A stretch of DNA of 64,000 nt from Bordetella ansorpii (lineage in GTDB: Bacteria > Pseudomonadota > Gammaproteobacteria > Burkholderiales > Burkholderiaceae_B): positions 432,802 to 496,801 of the forward strand of contig NZ_FKBS01000014.1 of assembly GCF_900078315.1 (NCBI RefSeq). The letters run 5' to 3'. This document shows, piece by piece, positions 35,739 to 44,773 of the stretch. The notes below the pieces were generated by a model, which had not been told where the DNA came from, ran no database searches, and saw only the letters and a program-made list of their open reading frames with translations. The position numbers and the translations under genes are program-made. The stretch's first letter is position 1; each line of letters begins with the position of its first letter.

Positions 35739-36959
35739 CTAGTCCGGCGGCAGCGGCAGAGGGAGTAACAACGGCGTCGCGATGCCGGTGGGCGGCGGCA
35801 CGCTCCAGCGGCGCGCGGGGCCGCGGCCGAAGGATTGGACCTTGCCCTGCGCAGCCAGGATCTCCAGCGCGCGCTGCACGGTGCGCTGGCTGGCGCCCTG
35901 CGCCAGGGCCAACGCCGAACTGGACCATGCCAGCCCGTCGGCCAGGCAGGCCAGCAAGGCCGCGTGCGGTTCTTCCGTGGGGTGGATCAGCACGGCGACT
36001 TCGCTGGCCCGTTGCGGCGCCAGGGTGAAGCCTTCCTGCGTGGCGCGGACGTCGGCCATGCCGCGCAAGGCCGTGCGCAGCCGGCCGATCTCCACGCGCA
36101 GGCGCGCACGATGCGTGTCATCGAAATAGCGCGTGCGGAAGGCGTGTTCGATCAGGGACTGCCGCGATGCGGCGCGCGGCCAGGCGCAGGCGAGCGTGCG
36201 GGCCAACGCGAACAGCACGGGACGCCGCGCCAGTGAGACGACGGCGTCCATCCCGTGGATGCGTTGCTGGCAGGCGTCCACGACAAGCGCCGTCGAACCC
36301 ATCAGCGTTTCCACCTGGTCCAGCAGCAACGTCCGCGTGGCGCCATGCGAAATCAGGCGGGCCGCGGGAGCAGCCAGCAGCATGCGGGCGCGTTCGACCT
36401 CCGCCTGCAGGGCGCCGATGCCGGCGCGCCGAGCGGCCCGGTCCGCGCGATCCAGGGCGGTACGCGCCTGCCGTGCGCGCAGCCGGCGGACGGCGAGGCC
36501 CGCCACCGCCAGCTCGTGTGCGGCCTGGATGGCAGGAGGCAATGCGCCGGGATCGAAGCGGGACAGCGCGGTTTGCGCCGCGTCCAGATCGCCCGTCAGC
36601 AACAGGTGGCGGATCTCTAGGTGGCGCGCGTAGGCGGCGTTGATGCGGTCTGCGTGCGCGGCCAGCGTGGCGTGGGCTTCGTGCAGGGCACGCGCCGGCC
36701 ATCCCAGTTCGCGCGAGGCCAGTGCGATCTCGGCCTCGGCCACGGCACAGCGCGCGCATGCCACGGGGTGCCTGGCGCCGAAGGCCCGCGCCGCGGCCCG
36801 TATCAGCGCGCGGGCGCGCGCCAGGTCGCCCAGTTGCGCCATGGCGATGCCGCGCAGCGCCAGCGCGTCGGCATCGTCGCGCAGGGCGACGCGGTTCAGT
36901 GCGGCAAGCGGATCACCGGCCGACAGCGCACGTGCCGCGGCCGCGATGTCTCGGTCCAT
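35739..36959 (-). CDS. Winged-helix regulator with helical repeat region
   Basis: About 406 residues. The N-terminal 230 are alanine-rich helical repeats that look like degenerate TPRs. Residues about 255-330 resemble an OmpR/SARP-type winged helix (RLRVEIGRLRTALRGMA, then ATQEGFTLAP), and 345-390 hold a second helix-turn-helix (GASQRTVQRALEILAAQGKV). It is probably a DNA-binding regulator. The ATG at 36959 is chosen because the longer frame has an unconvincing N-terminus. The next gene downstream, a beta-propeller, is its likely partner or target. Confidence 0.7.
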   Translation of the reverse strand: MDRDIAAAARALSAGDPLAALNRVALRDDADALALRGIAMAQLGDLARARALIRAAARAFGARHPVACARCAVAEAEIALASRELGWPARALHEAHATLAAHADRINAAYARHLEIRHLLLTGDLDAAQTALSRFDPGALPPAIQAAHELAVAGLAVRRLRARQARTALDRADRAARRAGIGALQAEVERARMLLAAPAARLISHGATRTLLLDQVETLMGSTALVVDACQQRIHGMDAVVSLARRPVLFALARTLACAWPRAASRQSLIEHAFRTRYFDDTHRARLRVEIGRLRTALRGMADVRATQEGFTLAPQRASEVAVLIHPTEEPHAALLACLADGLAWSSSALALAQGASQRTVQRALEILAAQGKVQSFGRGPARRWSVPPPTGIATPLLLPLPLPPD

Positions 36960-37025
36960 GGGAGTCCCGCCACGGTTGTCATTGCGCTGTTCGGCGGCCC
37001 AGCCCAATCCAGCACGGCGCATCGC

Positions 37026-37056
37026 CAGAAAAGAAGAGGCCGGTCCGCGGACCGGC
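37026..37056 (-). terminator. Intrinsic terminator downstream of the 37103-37567 gene
   Basis: An 8-bp perfect stem (GCCGGTCC with GGACCGGC, 37039-37056) is followed on the minus strand by CTCTTCTTTTC. It lies 47 bp past the stop of the secreted protein gene. Confidence 0.7.
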
Positions 37057-37102
37057 TTCGGCATGCAGCCCGGCGCACGCGGGCGCCGGCATCACGTAGC
37101 GA

Positions 37103-37567
37103 TCAATAGACCTTCACGCGCACCGCGGCGCCGGGCTTCGGTTCGAACGCGGGCACGGTGCGGTTCTTCAGCGCCTCGCCCTTGGCGTCCCACACCAGCG
37201 TCTCGGTCGGGAAGGATTCGTCGCGCGTCATCTTGTCGATCTGGGCCGCGATGACCTTGCCGGCGCCGTCCACCTCGGGGTTCCAGGTGAAGACGCCATA
37301 TTGGCCGTACCAGGCGGCGGGCGCATCGGCGTCCAGGCGGCGGTCCGGGCACATGACCAGGCCCTTGTCCAGCAGCACGCGCAGCGCGCCGACGGGCACC
37401 AGGTTCACGGTGGGCGTGGTGCGGTCCTTGCTGTGGCCCGGGCACACGTTGGCGCTGCGGGACACGGTGGTTTCGGCGACCTGGCGGTCGGATTGGGCAA
37501 GCACGGTGGATGCGGCGCACAAGGCGAAAGCGGCGCCAGTCCAGGCGAACGTGTTACGGCGGGTCAT
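37103..37567 (-). CDS. Secreted hypothetical protein
   Basis: The 154-residue protein has a signal peptide of about 24 residues (TGAAFALCAASTVLAQ). The mature part has two cysteines (NVCPGH and VMCPDR) that could form one disulfide, and ends VRVKVY. I do not recognise the family. A run of alternating polar and hydrophobic residues near the C-terminus (TETLVWDAKGEALKN) suggests beta strands. It is followed by a good minus-strand terminator and lies 22 bp after a membrane protein gene, so the two may be cotranscribed. Confidence 0.7.
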   Translation of the reverse strand: MTRRNTFAWTGAAFALCAASTVLAQSDRQVAETTVSRSANVCPGHSKDRTTPTVNLVPVGALRVLLDKGLVMCPDRRLDADAPAAWYGQYGVFTWNPEVDGAGKVIAAQIDKMTRDESFPTETLVWDAKGEALKNRTVPAFEPKPGAAVRVKVY

Positions 37568-37589
37568 GCGTGGGCCTCCTGGTCGTCCA

Positions 37590-38096
37590 TCATCGGACAG
37601 TTCGCGAAAGCAGTGGATCCGGACCCTGGTCGGGCCTGGCGATGAACCAGAAACTCGCGCCGACCAGGCCGCCCAGCAGGCAGGCTGTCAGCGGCACGAT
37701 GGGATGCGACATGAAGGTATCGGCCAGCATCGTCAGCGTCGTGCGCAGGTCCCAGAAGGGATCGAAGAACGCAGCGCCGAGAAACATCAGCAGCCAGGCC
37801 AGCAGGCCCAGCCCCATGAAGGTCAGTACGTAGGTCGTGCGGTCGGTGTGGCCGTGGCGGCGCAATGCCAGGTGCGCCGGCAGACCCAGCAACGCCATGC
37901 AGAGGCTGCCGGCCGCCAGGCCGATCACCAGGGCCATGCCGACCCAGGCGGGCCGCTGCCCGTCCGGGCCGAGAAAGTCGGGCGCCTGCCAGATGAAATG
38001 GGCGAACACCACCAGGAAGACGGCGGACCAGAAGGGCGCGGCAAGAAAGGCGAGGATGGATCTTGTCATTCTGCGGAGACCAGCATTGCTGCTCAT
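37590..38096 (-). CDS. Membrane protein of unknown function
   Basis: About 168 residues with four predicted membrane helices: ILAFLAAPFWSAVFLVVFAHF, VGMALVIGLAAGSLCMALL, YVLTFMGLGLLAWLLMFLGA and PLTACLLGGLVGASFWFI. The start is uncertain: ATG codons at 38096 and 38069 both lack a clear ribosome site, and the frame continues to 38210. I cannot assign a function. The neighbours are a secreted protein downstream and a divergent YcxB-like gene. Confidence 0.65.
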   Translation of the reverse strand: MSSNAGLRRMTRSILAFLAAPFWSAVFLVVFAHFIWQAPDFLGPDGQRPAWVGMALVIGLAAGSLCMALLGLPAHLALRRHGHTDRTTYVLTFMGLGLLAWLLMFLGAAFFDPFWDLRTTLTMLADTFMSHPIVPLTACLLGGLVGASFWFIARPDQGPDPLLSRTVR

Positions 38097-38199
38097 GCCT
38101 AGCGTGCGGCAGATGGTATCAGCCACGAAGTTTCGCCGACTGTTACAGGTGCGACAGGACGAATACGTAAAAATCGCTGCCCATTGGGAGGGTTCGGAC

Positions 38200-38766
38200 G
38201 TGCGGTTCACTTATCGATACGAGCGGGCCGATTTCGTGCGTGCCTGCATTGCCTTGGCGCGGCCATCGATGCCAAGGCGGCTGGCCTGGTGCATGATCTG
38301 GCTCGTGTGCATGGTCGGCTTCATGATGTGGGACCTCGAACCCCACCAGCGCATGCCCGCGCTGCATCTGCTGGCCACGGGGCAGTTCCCCTGGCAAGGC
38401 TATGCGACCCTGGGGGCGTGCCTGCTGCTGATCTGGTTCCGCGCCGAGATATTCGGTTGGCTGTTCTGCGCGCCGGCCTACGGGCGCAGCGCGTTGGCTG
38501 GCCAGGACGTGGCGCTCGAACTCGACGACGTCGGCATATGGGCCGGCAATGACAAGGTCAACTCGCGCGTCAGCTGGTCCGGCGTGATGCGCATCGTCGA
38601 CACGCCCAGGCTGGTGCTGTTCGTGGTGTCCAAGCGCGAGGGCGTGCTGTTGCCGCGCCGCGCCATTGCGTCCGACACCCGCCACCAGGAAGTGCTGGCT
38701 TTCGCCCGCGCCAGACTGGACGCGGCGCGCGCCGATGCCTCCGTGGCGGCCAACCGCTCGGCCTGA
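38200..38766 (+). CDS. YcxB-like membrane protein
   Basis: About 188 residues. The start is taken as GTG at 38200 because GGGAGGG lies seven bases before it; ATG-starting extensions overlap the gene on the other strand. Two helices (RLAWCMIWLVCMVGFMMWDL and YATLGACLLLIWFRAEIFGW) are followed by a cytoplasmic beta-rich domain with the YcxB pattern (LELDDVGIWAGNDKVNSRVSWSGV is abbreviated here as ALELDDVGIW and VSWSGVMRIVDT). Function is unknown. Confidence 0.7.
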   Translation: MRFTYRYERADFVRACIALARPSMPRRLAWCMIWLVCMVGFMMWDLEPHQRMPALHLLATGQFPWQGYATLGACLLLIWFRAEIFGWLFCAPAYGRSALAGQDVALELDDVGIWAGNDKVNSRVSWSGVMRIVDTPRLVLFVVSKREGVLLPRRAIASDTRHQEVLAFARARLDAARADASVAANRSA

Positions 38767-39086
38767 ACGGCACGGTGGCCGCGCAACAGGGCCCGGTCCA
38801 GCGGACAGCCACGGGCGCCAATTGTGGGACGGAACAAATCAGGGTTTTCCATGAGGTCCCGTGCATCGCACCCGGCGCAAAGCCGCGCCAGCCTTGGCGT
38901 TGCGGGCCGCATGGCCTGGGAGGTGGCTTCCTGCAACGGTCTGCGGGCTTCTTGTTTCGGTCGGCTACAAAAGGAGAGTAATATCACCCCTCCCGCAGCC
39001 CGGACCTCAGGGCCGGAAGCTGCACGCCACCGCTGCCGCGGCAGGTGAAAAAAATCCGAGACACCCGTTATTCAAAGGACGCTTTC
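38767..39086. other. 320-bp leader region upstream of livK
   Basis: I see no gene here. A possible -10 box TAATAT lies at 38979-38984, with no strong -35 at the proper distance, so any promoter is likely activator-dependent. A ribosome site (AAAGGA) precedes the livK start at 39087. Confidence 0.4.
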
Positions 39087-40241
39087 ATGAGATCCATGAC
39101 CAAACTCGCCCTGGCCGTGGCGGCCTTCGGCGCCATGGGCGCCGCGCAGGCGGCCGATATCAAGCTGGGTGTGGCCGAGGCCCTGTCGGGCGGCGCTGCC
39201 CAGTACGGCATTTCGATCCGCAACGGCTTCCAGCTGGCCGCTGAAGAGATCAACGCCGCTGGCGGCATCAATGGCGACAAGCTGGTGCTGGTGGTCGAAG
39301 ACGAACAAGGCAAGAAAGAAGAAGCCATCAACGTCTTCAAGAAGCTGATCTTCCAGGACAAGGTCCTGATGGTGTTCGGCCCCACGCTGTCGAACTCGGC
39401 CCAGGCCGCCGATCCCATCGCCCAGGCCGCCAAGACCGTGGCCTTCGGCACGTCCAACACCGCCGACGGCATCACCTCCATCGGCAACTACGTGTTCCGC
39501 AACTCGGTCACCGAGGCCGACGTGCTGCCGGCCACCATCGACATGGTCCGCCGCAAGACCGGCATGAAGAATGTGGCGGTGCTCTATGGCAACGACGACG
39601 TCTTCACCAAGAGCGGCTACGACAACTTCAAGAAGGCCCTGGAAGACCAGAAGGTGCCGGTGACCACCACCGAGACCTTCGCCAAGGGCGACGTCGACTT
39701 CAAGGCCCAACTGACCAAGATCAAGGGCACGAACCCCGACGCCCTGGTGCTGTCGGCGTTGCTGGCCGAAGGCGGCCCGATCATGGTGCAGGCCCGCCAA
39801 CTGGGCATGAACATCCCGGTCATCGGCGGCAACGGCATGAACTCGGTCAAGATCTTCGACCTGGCGCCTGGCGGCGCGTCGAACAACCTGTGGATCGGCA
39901 GCCCGTGGTCGATCGAGAACAAGACCGCCGAGAACACCAAGTTCATCGACGCCTACAGCAAGAAGTACGGCGCCGCGCCCGACCAGTTCTCGGCCCAGGC
40001 CTATGACGCCATGTACGTCGTCAGCCAGGGGCTGAAGAAGATCAAGCTGTCCGGCGACCTGCCCAAGGACCGCGCCGCGTTGCGCGATGCGCTGCCCGAC
40101 GTGAAGTGGACCGGCGCCACCGGCGCCTTCCAGTTCCGCCAGGCGATGGACCGTTCGGGCAAGAAGCCGGCCGGCTACGACGCCCAGCAGGCGCCGATCG
40201 TCAGCGTGACCAAGGACGGCAAGTACGCCATCGAGAAGTAA
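39087..40241 (+). CDS. livK: Branched-chain amino acid ABC transporter substrate-binding protein
   Basis: The 384-residue periplasmic protein has a signal peptide ending GAAQA at residue 22 and starts its mature chain ADIKLGVAEALSGGAAQYG, the family signature. EEINAAGGINGDKLVLVVED follows. The ATG at 39087 is chosen over an upstream in-frame ATG without a signal sequence. It is the first gene of the livKHMGF set and is separated from the permeases by a region with two stable hairpins. The ligand class (Leu/Ile/Val or another amino acid or amide) is not certain. Confidence 0.92.
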   Translation: MRSMTKLALAVAAFGAMGAAQAADIKLGVAEALSGGAAQYGISIRNGFQLAAEEINAAGGINGDKLVLVVEDEQGKKEEAINVFKKLIFQDKVLMVFGPTLSNSAQAADPIAQAAKTVAFGTSNTADGITSIGNYVFRNSVTEADVLPATIDMVRRKTGMKNVAVLYGNDDVFTKSGYDNFKKALEDQKVPVTTTETFAKGDVDFKAQLTKIKGTNPDALVLSALLAEGGPIMVQARQLGMNIPVIGGNGMNSVKIFDLAPGGASNNLWIGSPWSIENKTAENTKFIDAYSKKYGAAPDQFSAQAYDAMYVVSQGLKKIKLSGDLPKDRAALRDALPDVKWTGATGAFQFRQAMDRSGKKPAGYDAQQAPIVSVTKDGKYAIEK

Positions 40242-40256
40242 GGCATCACCCCACGA

Positions 40257-40321
40257 CCCCCCGCTGCCGGACGGCGGGGGGCCAATATCTAGGGCGGCAG
40301 CAGTGCCGCCCTGCGGCTTTT
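40257..40321 (+). terminator. Two hairpins between livK and livH, possible attenuator
   Basis: The first stem is CCCCCCGC with GCGGGGGG (40257-40264, 40274-40281). The second is AGGGCGGCA with TGCCGCCCT (40291-40299, 40304-40312), followed within a few bases by CTTTT. They sit 16-70 bp after the binding-protein stop. Partial termination would give more binding protein than permease. Confidence 0.6.
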
Positions 40322-40430
40322 GACGACACCCTGCCGCGCGATGGCAAAAACACCCTCTCGGGGTGTGGCGCGCCAGATGCGAGGGTTCGGGGCACCGATT
40401 CTCAGCCGCTGTTTTTCCTCCGGATTTCCC

Positions 40431-41312
40431 ATGCTCGAACAACAATTCGTCAACGCCCTGTCGCTGGGCTGCGTGTACGCGCTGTTCGCGCTCGGCTTCA
40501 CGCTGGTCTTCGGCGTGCTGGGCGTCATCAACCTCGCGCACGGCGCGGTCTTCATGGTCGGCGCGTATGCCGCGCTGGCGGTCATCAGCCACGCGGGACT
40601 GCCGCTGTGGGCCGGGCTCATCGTGGCCCTGGTGGTGGCCGGCCTGGTCGGCGCCCTGGTCGACTTCCTGGTTTTGAAGCCGCTGCGCAAGCGCAACGCG
40701 CCCCACCTGATCCCCATGATCGCCACCATCGGCGTGGCCATCATCCTGAACAACGGCGCGCAAGCCATCTTCGGCGCCAGCAACCTGCGCTTCCCGATGG
40801 GCACGGTGCCGGAAGAGGTGCTGGAGATCGCGGGCCTGCACGTGACGGTGATCGAGCTGTGCATCATCGCGCTGTCGGTGGTGCTGATGGCCGCGCTGAT
40901 GCTCATCATGCGCCGCACGCAGTTCGGCCGCGCCATGCGCGCCGTGGCCGAGTCGCCCAAGGCGGCCTGGCTGCTGGGTATCGACGTCGAGAAGTTGTTC
41001 CTGATCACCTCGTTCGCGGCGGCCGGCCTGGGCGGCCTGGCGGGCGTGCTGATCGGCCTGTATTCGAACGCGCTGTTCCCGCTGATGGGCCAGCCGATGC
41101 TGCACAAGGGCATCGCGGTCATCATCCTGGGCGGCATGGGCGATATCCGTGGCGCCATGCTGGGCGGCCTGTTCCTGGGCTTCGCCGAAGTGCTGTCGGT
41201 GGCCTACATCGGCTCGACGATGCGTGACGCCGTCGCGTTCGGCCTGCTGTTCCTCATCCTGCTGCTGCGCCCGCAAGGCCTGTTCGGCAAAGTCGCGCAA
41301 CGGAAGGCATAA
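40431..41312 (+). CDS. livH: Branched-chain amino acid ABC transporter permease LivH
   Basis: The 293-residue membrane protein starts MLEQQFVNALSLGCVYALFA, contains GVINLAHGAVFMVGAY and the EAA-like region AVAESPKAAWLLGIDVEKLF, and ends LRPQGLFGK, all LivH features. The frame is open upstream but the ATG at 40431 matches the family N-terminus. One base separates its stop from the livM start. Confidence 0.94.
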   Translation: MLEQQFVNALSLGCVYALFALGFTLVFGVLGVINLAHGAVFMVGAYAALAVISHAGLPLWAGLIVALVVAGLVGALVDFLVLKPLRKRNAPHLIPMIATIGVAIILNNGAQAIFGASNLRFPMGTVPEEVLEIAGLHVTVIELCIIALSVVLMAALMLIMRRTQFGRAMRAVAESPKAAWLLGIDVEKLFLITSFAAAGLGGLAGVLIGLYSNALFPLMGQPMLHKGIAVIILGGMGDIRGAMLGGLFLGFAEVLSVAYIGSTMRDAVAFGLLFLILLLRPQGLFGKVAQRKA

Positions 41313-41313
41313 C

Positions 41314-42177
41314 ATGGATGGTTTTGAAAATTTCTGGGCCATCTACGGCAACCTGGTGCTCACGCTGGGCACCAACGCGCTGCTGGCGCTGTCGATCTGG
41401 CTGACGCTGACCTGCGGCATGCTGGCCATGGCCAACGCCGCCTTCATGGGCATCGGCGCCTACGCGGCGGCCCTGCTCACCATGAACTACGAGGCGTCGT
41501 TCCCGGTGGCGCTGGCCGGCGGCATGCTGGCCCCGGCGCTGGTGGCCGCGTTGATCGGCCTGCCGACCTTGCGCCTGTCCGGGGTGTACCTGGCGATGGC
41601 CACGCTGGGCTTCGGCGAGGTCGTGCGCGTCACCATCCTGAACACCGAGTCGCTGACCGGCGGCGCGCTGGGCCTGAACGGCATCCCGCAACTGACTCAG
41701 TGGTGGCATGTGGCGCTGGCCGTGGTCATCGTGCTGCTGGTGCTGTGGCGCGTGCGCCGCTCCAAGATCGGCCGGTCCTTCGACGCCATCCGCGGCGACG
41801 AGACCGCCGCGCAACTGATGGGCATCGACATCCGTTCCAGCAAGATGCTGGCCTTCGTGGCGGGCGCCGCCATCGCCGGCCTGGCCGGCGCGCTGAACGC
41901 GCACCTGACCTTCTTCATCGGCCCCAACGAATACGGCTTCGACCGTGGCGTCGAGATCCTGACCATGGCCATCCTGGGCGGCATCGGTGGCCTGGCCGGT
42001 CCGGTCCTGGGGGCCTTCATCATCACCATCCTGCCGGAAATGCTGCGCGGTTTCGCCGATTTCCGCCTGGTGGTCAACGGATTGATCCTGGTGCTGATCG
42101 TGCTGTTCCTGCCGCAGGGCATCTGGGACCCGGCGCGCTTCTCGCGCTGGATGCGCAAGGGAGGCCGCAATGCTTGA
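41314..42177 (+). CDS. livM: Branched-chain amino acid ABC transporter permease LivM
   Basis: The 287-residue membrane protein has LTCGMLAMANAAFMGIGAYA, LPTLRLSGVYLAMATLGFGE and the cytoplasmic loop SFDAIRGDETAAQLMGID, typical of LivM. It ends with LPQGIWDPARFSRW. It starts two bases after livH and overlaps livG by eight bases. Confidence 0.94.
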   Translation: MDGFENFWAIYGNLVLTLGTNALLALSIWLTLTCGMLAMANAAFMGIGAYAAALLTMNYEASFPVALAGGMLAPALVAALIGLPTLRLSGVYLAMATLGFGEVVRVTILNTESLTGGALGLNGIPQLTQWWHVALAVVIVLLVLWRVRRSKIGRSFDAIRGDETAAQLMGIDIRSSKMLAFVAGAAIAGLAGALNAHLTFFIGPNEYGFDRGVEILTMAILGGIGGLAGPVLGAFIITILPEMLRGFADFRLVVNGLILVLIVLFLPQGIWDPARFSRWMRKGGRNA

Positions 42178-42970
42178 GCTCAAGAACATCTCCAAGAGCT
42201 TCGGCGGCCTGCATGTGCTGCACGACGTCAACCTGAGCGTGCCGCAAGGCGCGATCTTCGGCCTGATCGGTCCCAACGGCGCGGGCAAGACCACGGTGTT
42301 CAACCTGATCACCGGCCTGCTCGACCCGACCCGCGGCGACATCACGTTCGAAGGCAGCAACCTGCTGCGCCGCAAGCCGCATGAAATCACGCGCATGGGC
42401 ATCGCCCGCACGTTCCAGAACATCCGCCTGTTCAAGGAGATGACGCTGCTGGAGAACGTGGTGGTGGGGTCGTATCGCCACATGGACTACGGCTTCGCCA
42501 GCCTGCTGCTGGGCCTGCCGAAGTACCGCCAGCACGAAGCCCGCGCCCGCGAGCGCGCGCTGGAACTGCTGTCGTGGATGAAGCTGGACCACAAGGCCAA
42601 CGATCTGGCCGACAACCTGTCGTACGGCGAACAGCGCCGCCTGGAGCTGGCGCGCGCGCTGGCCACCGAGCCGCGCCTGCTGCTGCTGGACGAGCCGGTG
42701 GCGGGCATGAACACCGGCGAACGCGCCGAGCTGATGCGCGAGATCCTGGCGATCCGCGACCGCGGCTACACCATCCTGATGATCGAGCACGACATGCGCT
42801 TCGTCATGGGGCTGTGCGAGCGCATCGCGGTGCTGAACTTCGGCAAGATCATTGCCTGCGGCGGTCCGGAAGACATCCGCAACAACGAACAGGTGATCGA
42901 GGCCTACCTGGGCCGCGAGGACGACGAGGACGAGGCCGCGCACGCTGCCCAAACGGGAGAAGTGCGATGA
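42170..42970 (+). CDS. livG: Branched-chain amino acid ABC transporter ATP-binding protein LivG
   Basis: The 266-residue ATPase has Walker A GPNGAGKTT, the LivG-specific IARTFQNIRLF, signature LSYGEQRRLE, Walker B LLLLDEPVAGMN and H-loop IEHDMRFV. It has an acidic C-terminal tail (REDDEDEAAH) of unknown meaning. The stop overlaps the livF ATG. Confidence 0.94.
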   Translation: MLELKNISKSFGGLHVLHDVNLSVPQGAIFGLIGPNGAGKTTVFNLITGLLDPTRGDITFEGSNLLRRKPHEITRMGIARTFQNIRLFKEMTLLENVVVGSYRHMDYGFASLLLGLPKYRQHEARARERALELLSWMKLDHKANDLADNLSYGEQRRLELARALATEPRLLLLDEPVAGMNTGERAELMREILAIRDRGYTILMIEHDMRFVMGLCERIAVLNFGKIIACGGPEDIRNNEQVIEAYLGREDDEDEAAHAAQTGEVR

Positions 42971-43674
42971 GCATGTTGGAAGTCCAAGGGCTGGAAGTCC
43001 ACTACGGCCACATCGAGGCCGTGCGCGGCATCGACCTGACGCTGGACGCCGGCGGCATCACCGCCCTGGTCGGCGCCAACGGCGCCGGCAAGTCGACCAC
43101 GCTGCTGGCGCTGTCGGGCCTGTTGCCCAAGCGCGCCGGCCGCATCCGTTTCGAAGGCGAAGACATCACCGGCCTGGCGCCGCACGCCGTCGTGGCGCGT
43201 GGCATCGTGCAGGTGCCGGAAGGCCGCGCTATCCTCACCACGATGACGGTGCGCGAAAACCTCGAACTGGGCGCCTACCGGCGTGGCCTGAAGGCCGCCG
43301 CCACCGAGCTGGAATACGTGCTGCACCTGTTCCCGCGCCTGAACGAGCGCCTGTCGGGCATCGCCGGCAACCTGTCGGGCGGCGAACAGCAGATGCTGGC
43401 GATCGGCCGCGCCCTGATGGCCAAGCCGCGCCTGCTGCTGCTGGACGAGCCCTCGATGGGCCTGGCGCCCATCGTGGTGCAGGAAATCTTCCGTTCGCTG
43501 CGCGCGATCAACGCCGACGGCCTGACGCTGTTCCTGGTCGAGCAGAACGTGCGCCAGGCGCTGAAGATCGCGCAGCGCGGCTATGTGCTGGAAAACGGCG
43601 CGATGGCGCTGTCGGGCGGCGGCCGCGAGCTGCTGAACCACCCGCGCGTGCTGGAAGCCTATCTGGGCGCGTAA
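42967..43674 (+). CDS. livF: Branched-chain amino acid ABC transporter ATP-binding protein LivF
   Basis: The 235-residue ATPase has LEVHYGHIEAVRGIDL near the N-terminus, Walker A GANGAGKST, VPEGRAILTTMTVRENL, signature LSGGEQQMLAIGRAL and Walker B LLLLDEPSMGLAP. The start is the ATG overlapping the livG stop. It is the last gene of the set and is followed by a strong terminator. Confidence 0.94.
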   Translation: MSMLEVQGLEVHYGHIEAVRGIDLTLDAGGITALVGANGAGKSTTLLALSGLLPKRAGRIRFEGEDITGLAPHAVVARGIVQVPEGRAILTTMTVRENLELGAYRRGLKAAATELEYVLHLFPRLNERLSGIAGNLSGGEQQMLAIGRALMAKPRLLLLDEPSMGLAPIVVQEIFRSLRAINADGLTLFLVEQNVRQALKIAQRGYVLENGAMALSGGGRELLNHPRVLEAYLGA

Positions 43675-43691
43675 GCGATACCGGCACCATC

Positions 43692-43725
43692 CAGACGGCC
43701 CTGCAAATGCAGGGCCGTCTGTTTT
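43692..43725. terminator. Strong bidirectional terminator after livF
   Basis: A perfect 13-bp stem (CAGACGGCCCTGC with GCAGGGCCGTCTG) with loop AAAT is followed by TTTT. It lies between livF and the converging hotdog gene. Confidence 0.9.
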
Positions 43726-43731
43726 GGACGA

Positions 43732-44664
43732 TCAGTCCCGCGCGCCCTTGCGCGACAGGTTCGCCACCGCGGCCAGCACCAGGCGTCCGTCCGCGTCCTT
43801 CACGTCGGCCTTCACCACTGCCGTGGTGCCGCCCTGGTGCGCGATCTCGGCATCGGCGCGCAGCGCCGGACCCGTGCCGGGGCGCACGTACCAGGTCGAG
43901 ATGCCCACCATGTTCCAGTCCTCGCCCAGCGCGGCCTGCGCGGTCTGCGCCGCCAGTGCGAAGGTCAGGCCGCCTTGCGTGTGGCCGACGCGGTTGCCGA
44001 CCTGCGGGCCATTCTTCAGGATGCCGGTAGCGCCGCCCTCGCGCGCCTGCGGCTGGATGCCCCAGAACCGCTGCTCGAAGCCCGTTGAGCCGGTTTCCAG
44101 CGCCTGGCGCGCATGGTCGTAGATCTCGCGTTCATGTGTAACCAGCAAGTCGGGCGTCAGCGCCTGCGGTTCGGCCGACACGCCGCGCTTGCGCAGCGGA
44201 ATCGGGGGCAGGTCGTTGCGGTCGTCCAGCATCTGGAAGCTGCCGTGCACCGTGCACAGCGGCTGCCCGCCCGCCGTCAGTTCGGCGCGCGCCAGGCCTT
44301 GCTTGCGGGCCAGCCCATCGTGCAGGCCGTCGAAGTGGCTGGTGGCCGCGAGCGGGCCCTGGCGCGGGGCGCCGGTGAACTGCAGCGCCAGCGTGACCGT
44401 GGCCATGCGCATCGCATAGCCGGCATGCCCGCGCATGGCGATCGCCAGCGCGACGTCGGCCAGGATGCAGACGGCCGCGATGCTGGCCTGGCCGTCCGGG
44501 TCGGTGCAGTGCGGTCCGATTTCCAGCGACAGGCGCGCATCGTGATCGCGCAATTCGTCGAAGGACAGCTCCAGGAAGTTGCCGGGGAAATTCCAGCCGG
44601 GTTCGCGATTCAGGGCCAGGCCGCGCAGGACCTGGTTCAGGATGAGGGCACGGGTGTCGGACAT
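43732..44664 (-). CDS. Double hotdog-fold protein (PaaI/thioesterase-like)
   Basis: About 310 residues with two hotdog domains, each with a thioesterase-superfamily pattern (ASIAAVCILADVALAIAMRG near residue 55, and GNRVGHTQGGLTFALAAQ near 225). It may hydrolyse or bind acyl-CoA; function is unknown. The start is ambiguous: ATG codons at 44664, 44676 and 44775 are in frame and none has a clear ribosome site. It is the last non-secretion gene before the type III locus. Confidence 0.75.
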   Translation of the reverse strand: MSDTRALILNQVLRGLALNREPGWNFPGNFLELSFDELRDHDARLSLEIGPHCTDPDGQASIAAVCILADVALAIAMRGHAGYAMRMATVTLALQFTGAPRQGPLAATSHFDGLHDGLARKQGLARAELTAGGQPLCTVHGSFQMLDDRNDLPPIPLRKRGVSAEPQALTPDLLVTHEREIYDHARQALETGSTGFEQRFWGIQPQAREGGATGILKNGPQVGNRVGHTQGGLTFALAAQTAQAALGEDWNMVGISTWYVRPGTGPALRADAEIAHQGGTTAVVKADVKDADGRLVLAAVANLSRKGARD

Positions 44665-44773
44665 GGGGCGCTGCATGAAGGGTTCGAAAAGAGCCCCCGC
44701 ATTGTCCCACCGTTCCGCCGTGATCGGCCCGGCGAGGGACTTGGTGGTAAAAGTGTCGAGGTGAAACAAATAC

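Noticed and set aside
39072-41342. A 756-codon minus-strand open frame opposite livK and livH
   Set aside because: Antisense to convincingly identified transporter genes; no motif and skewed composition.
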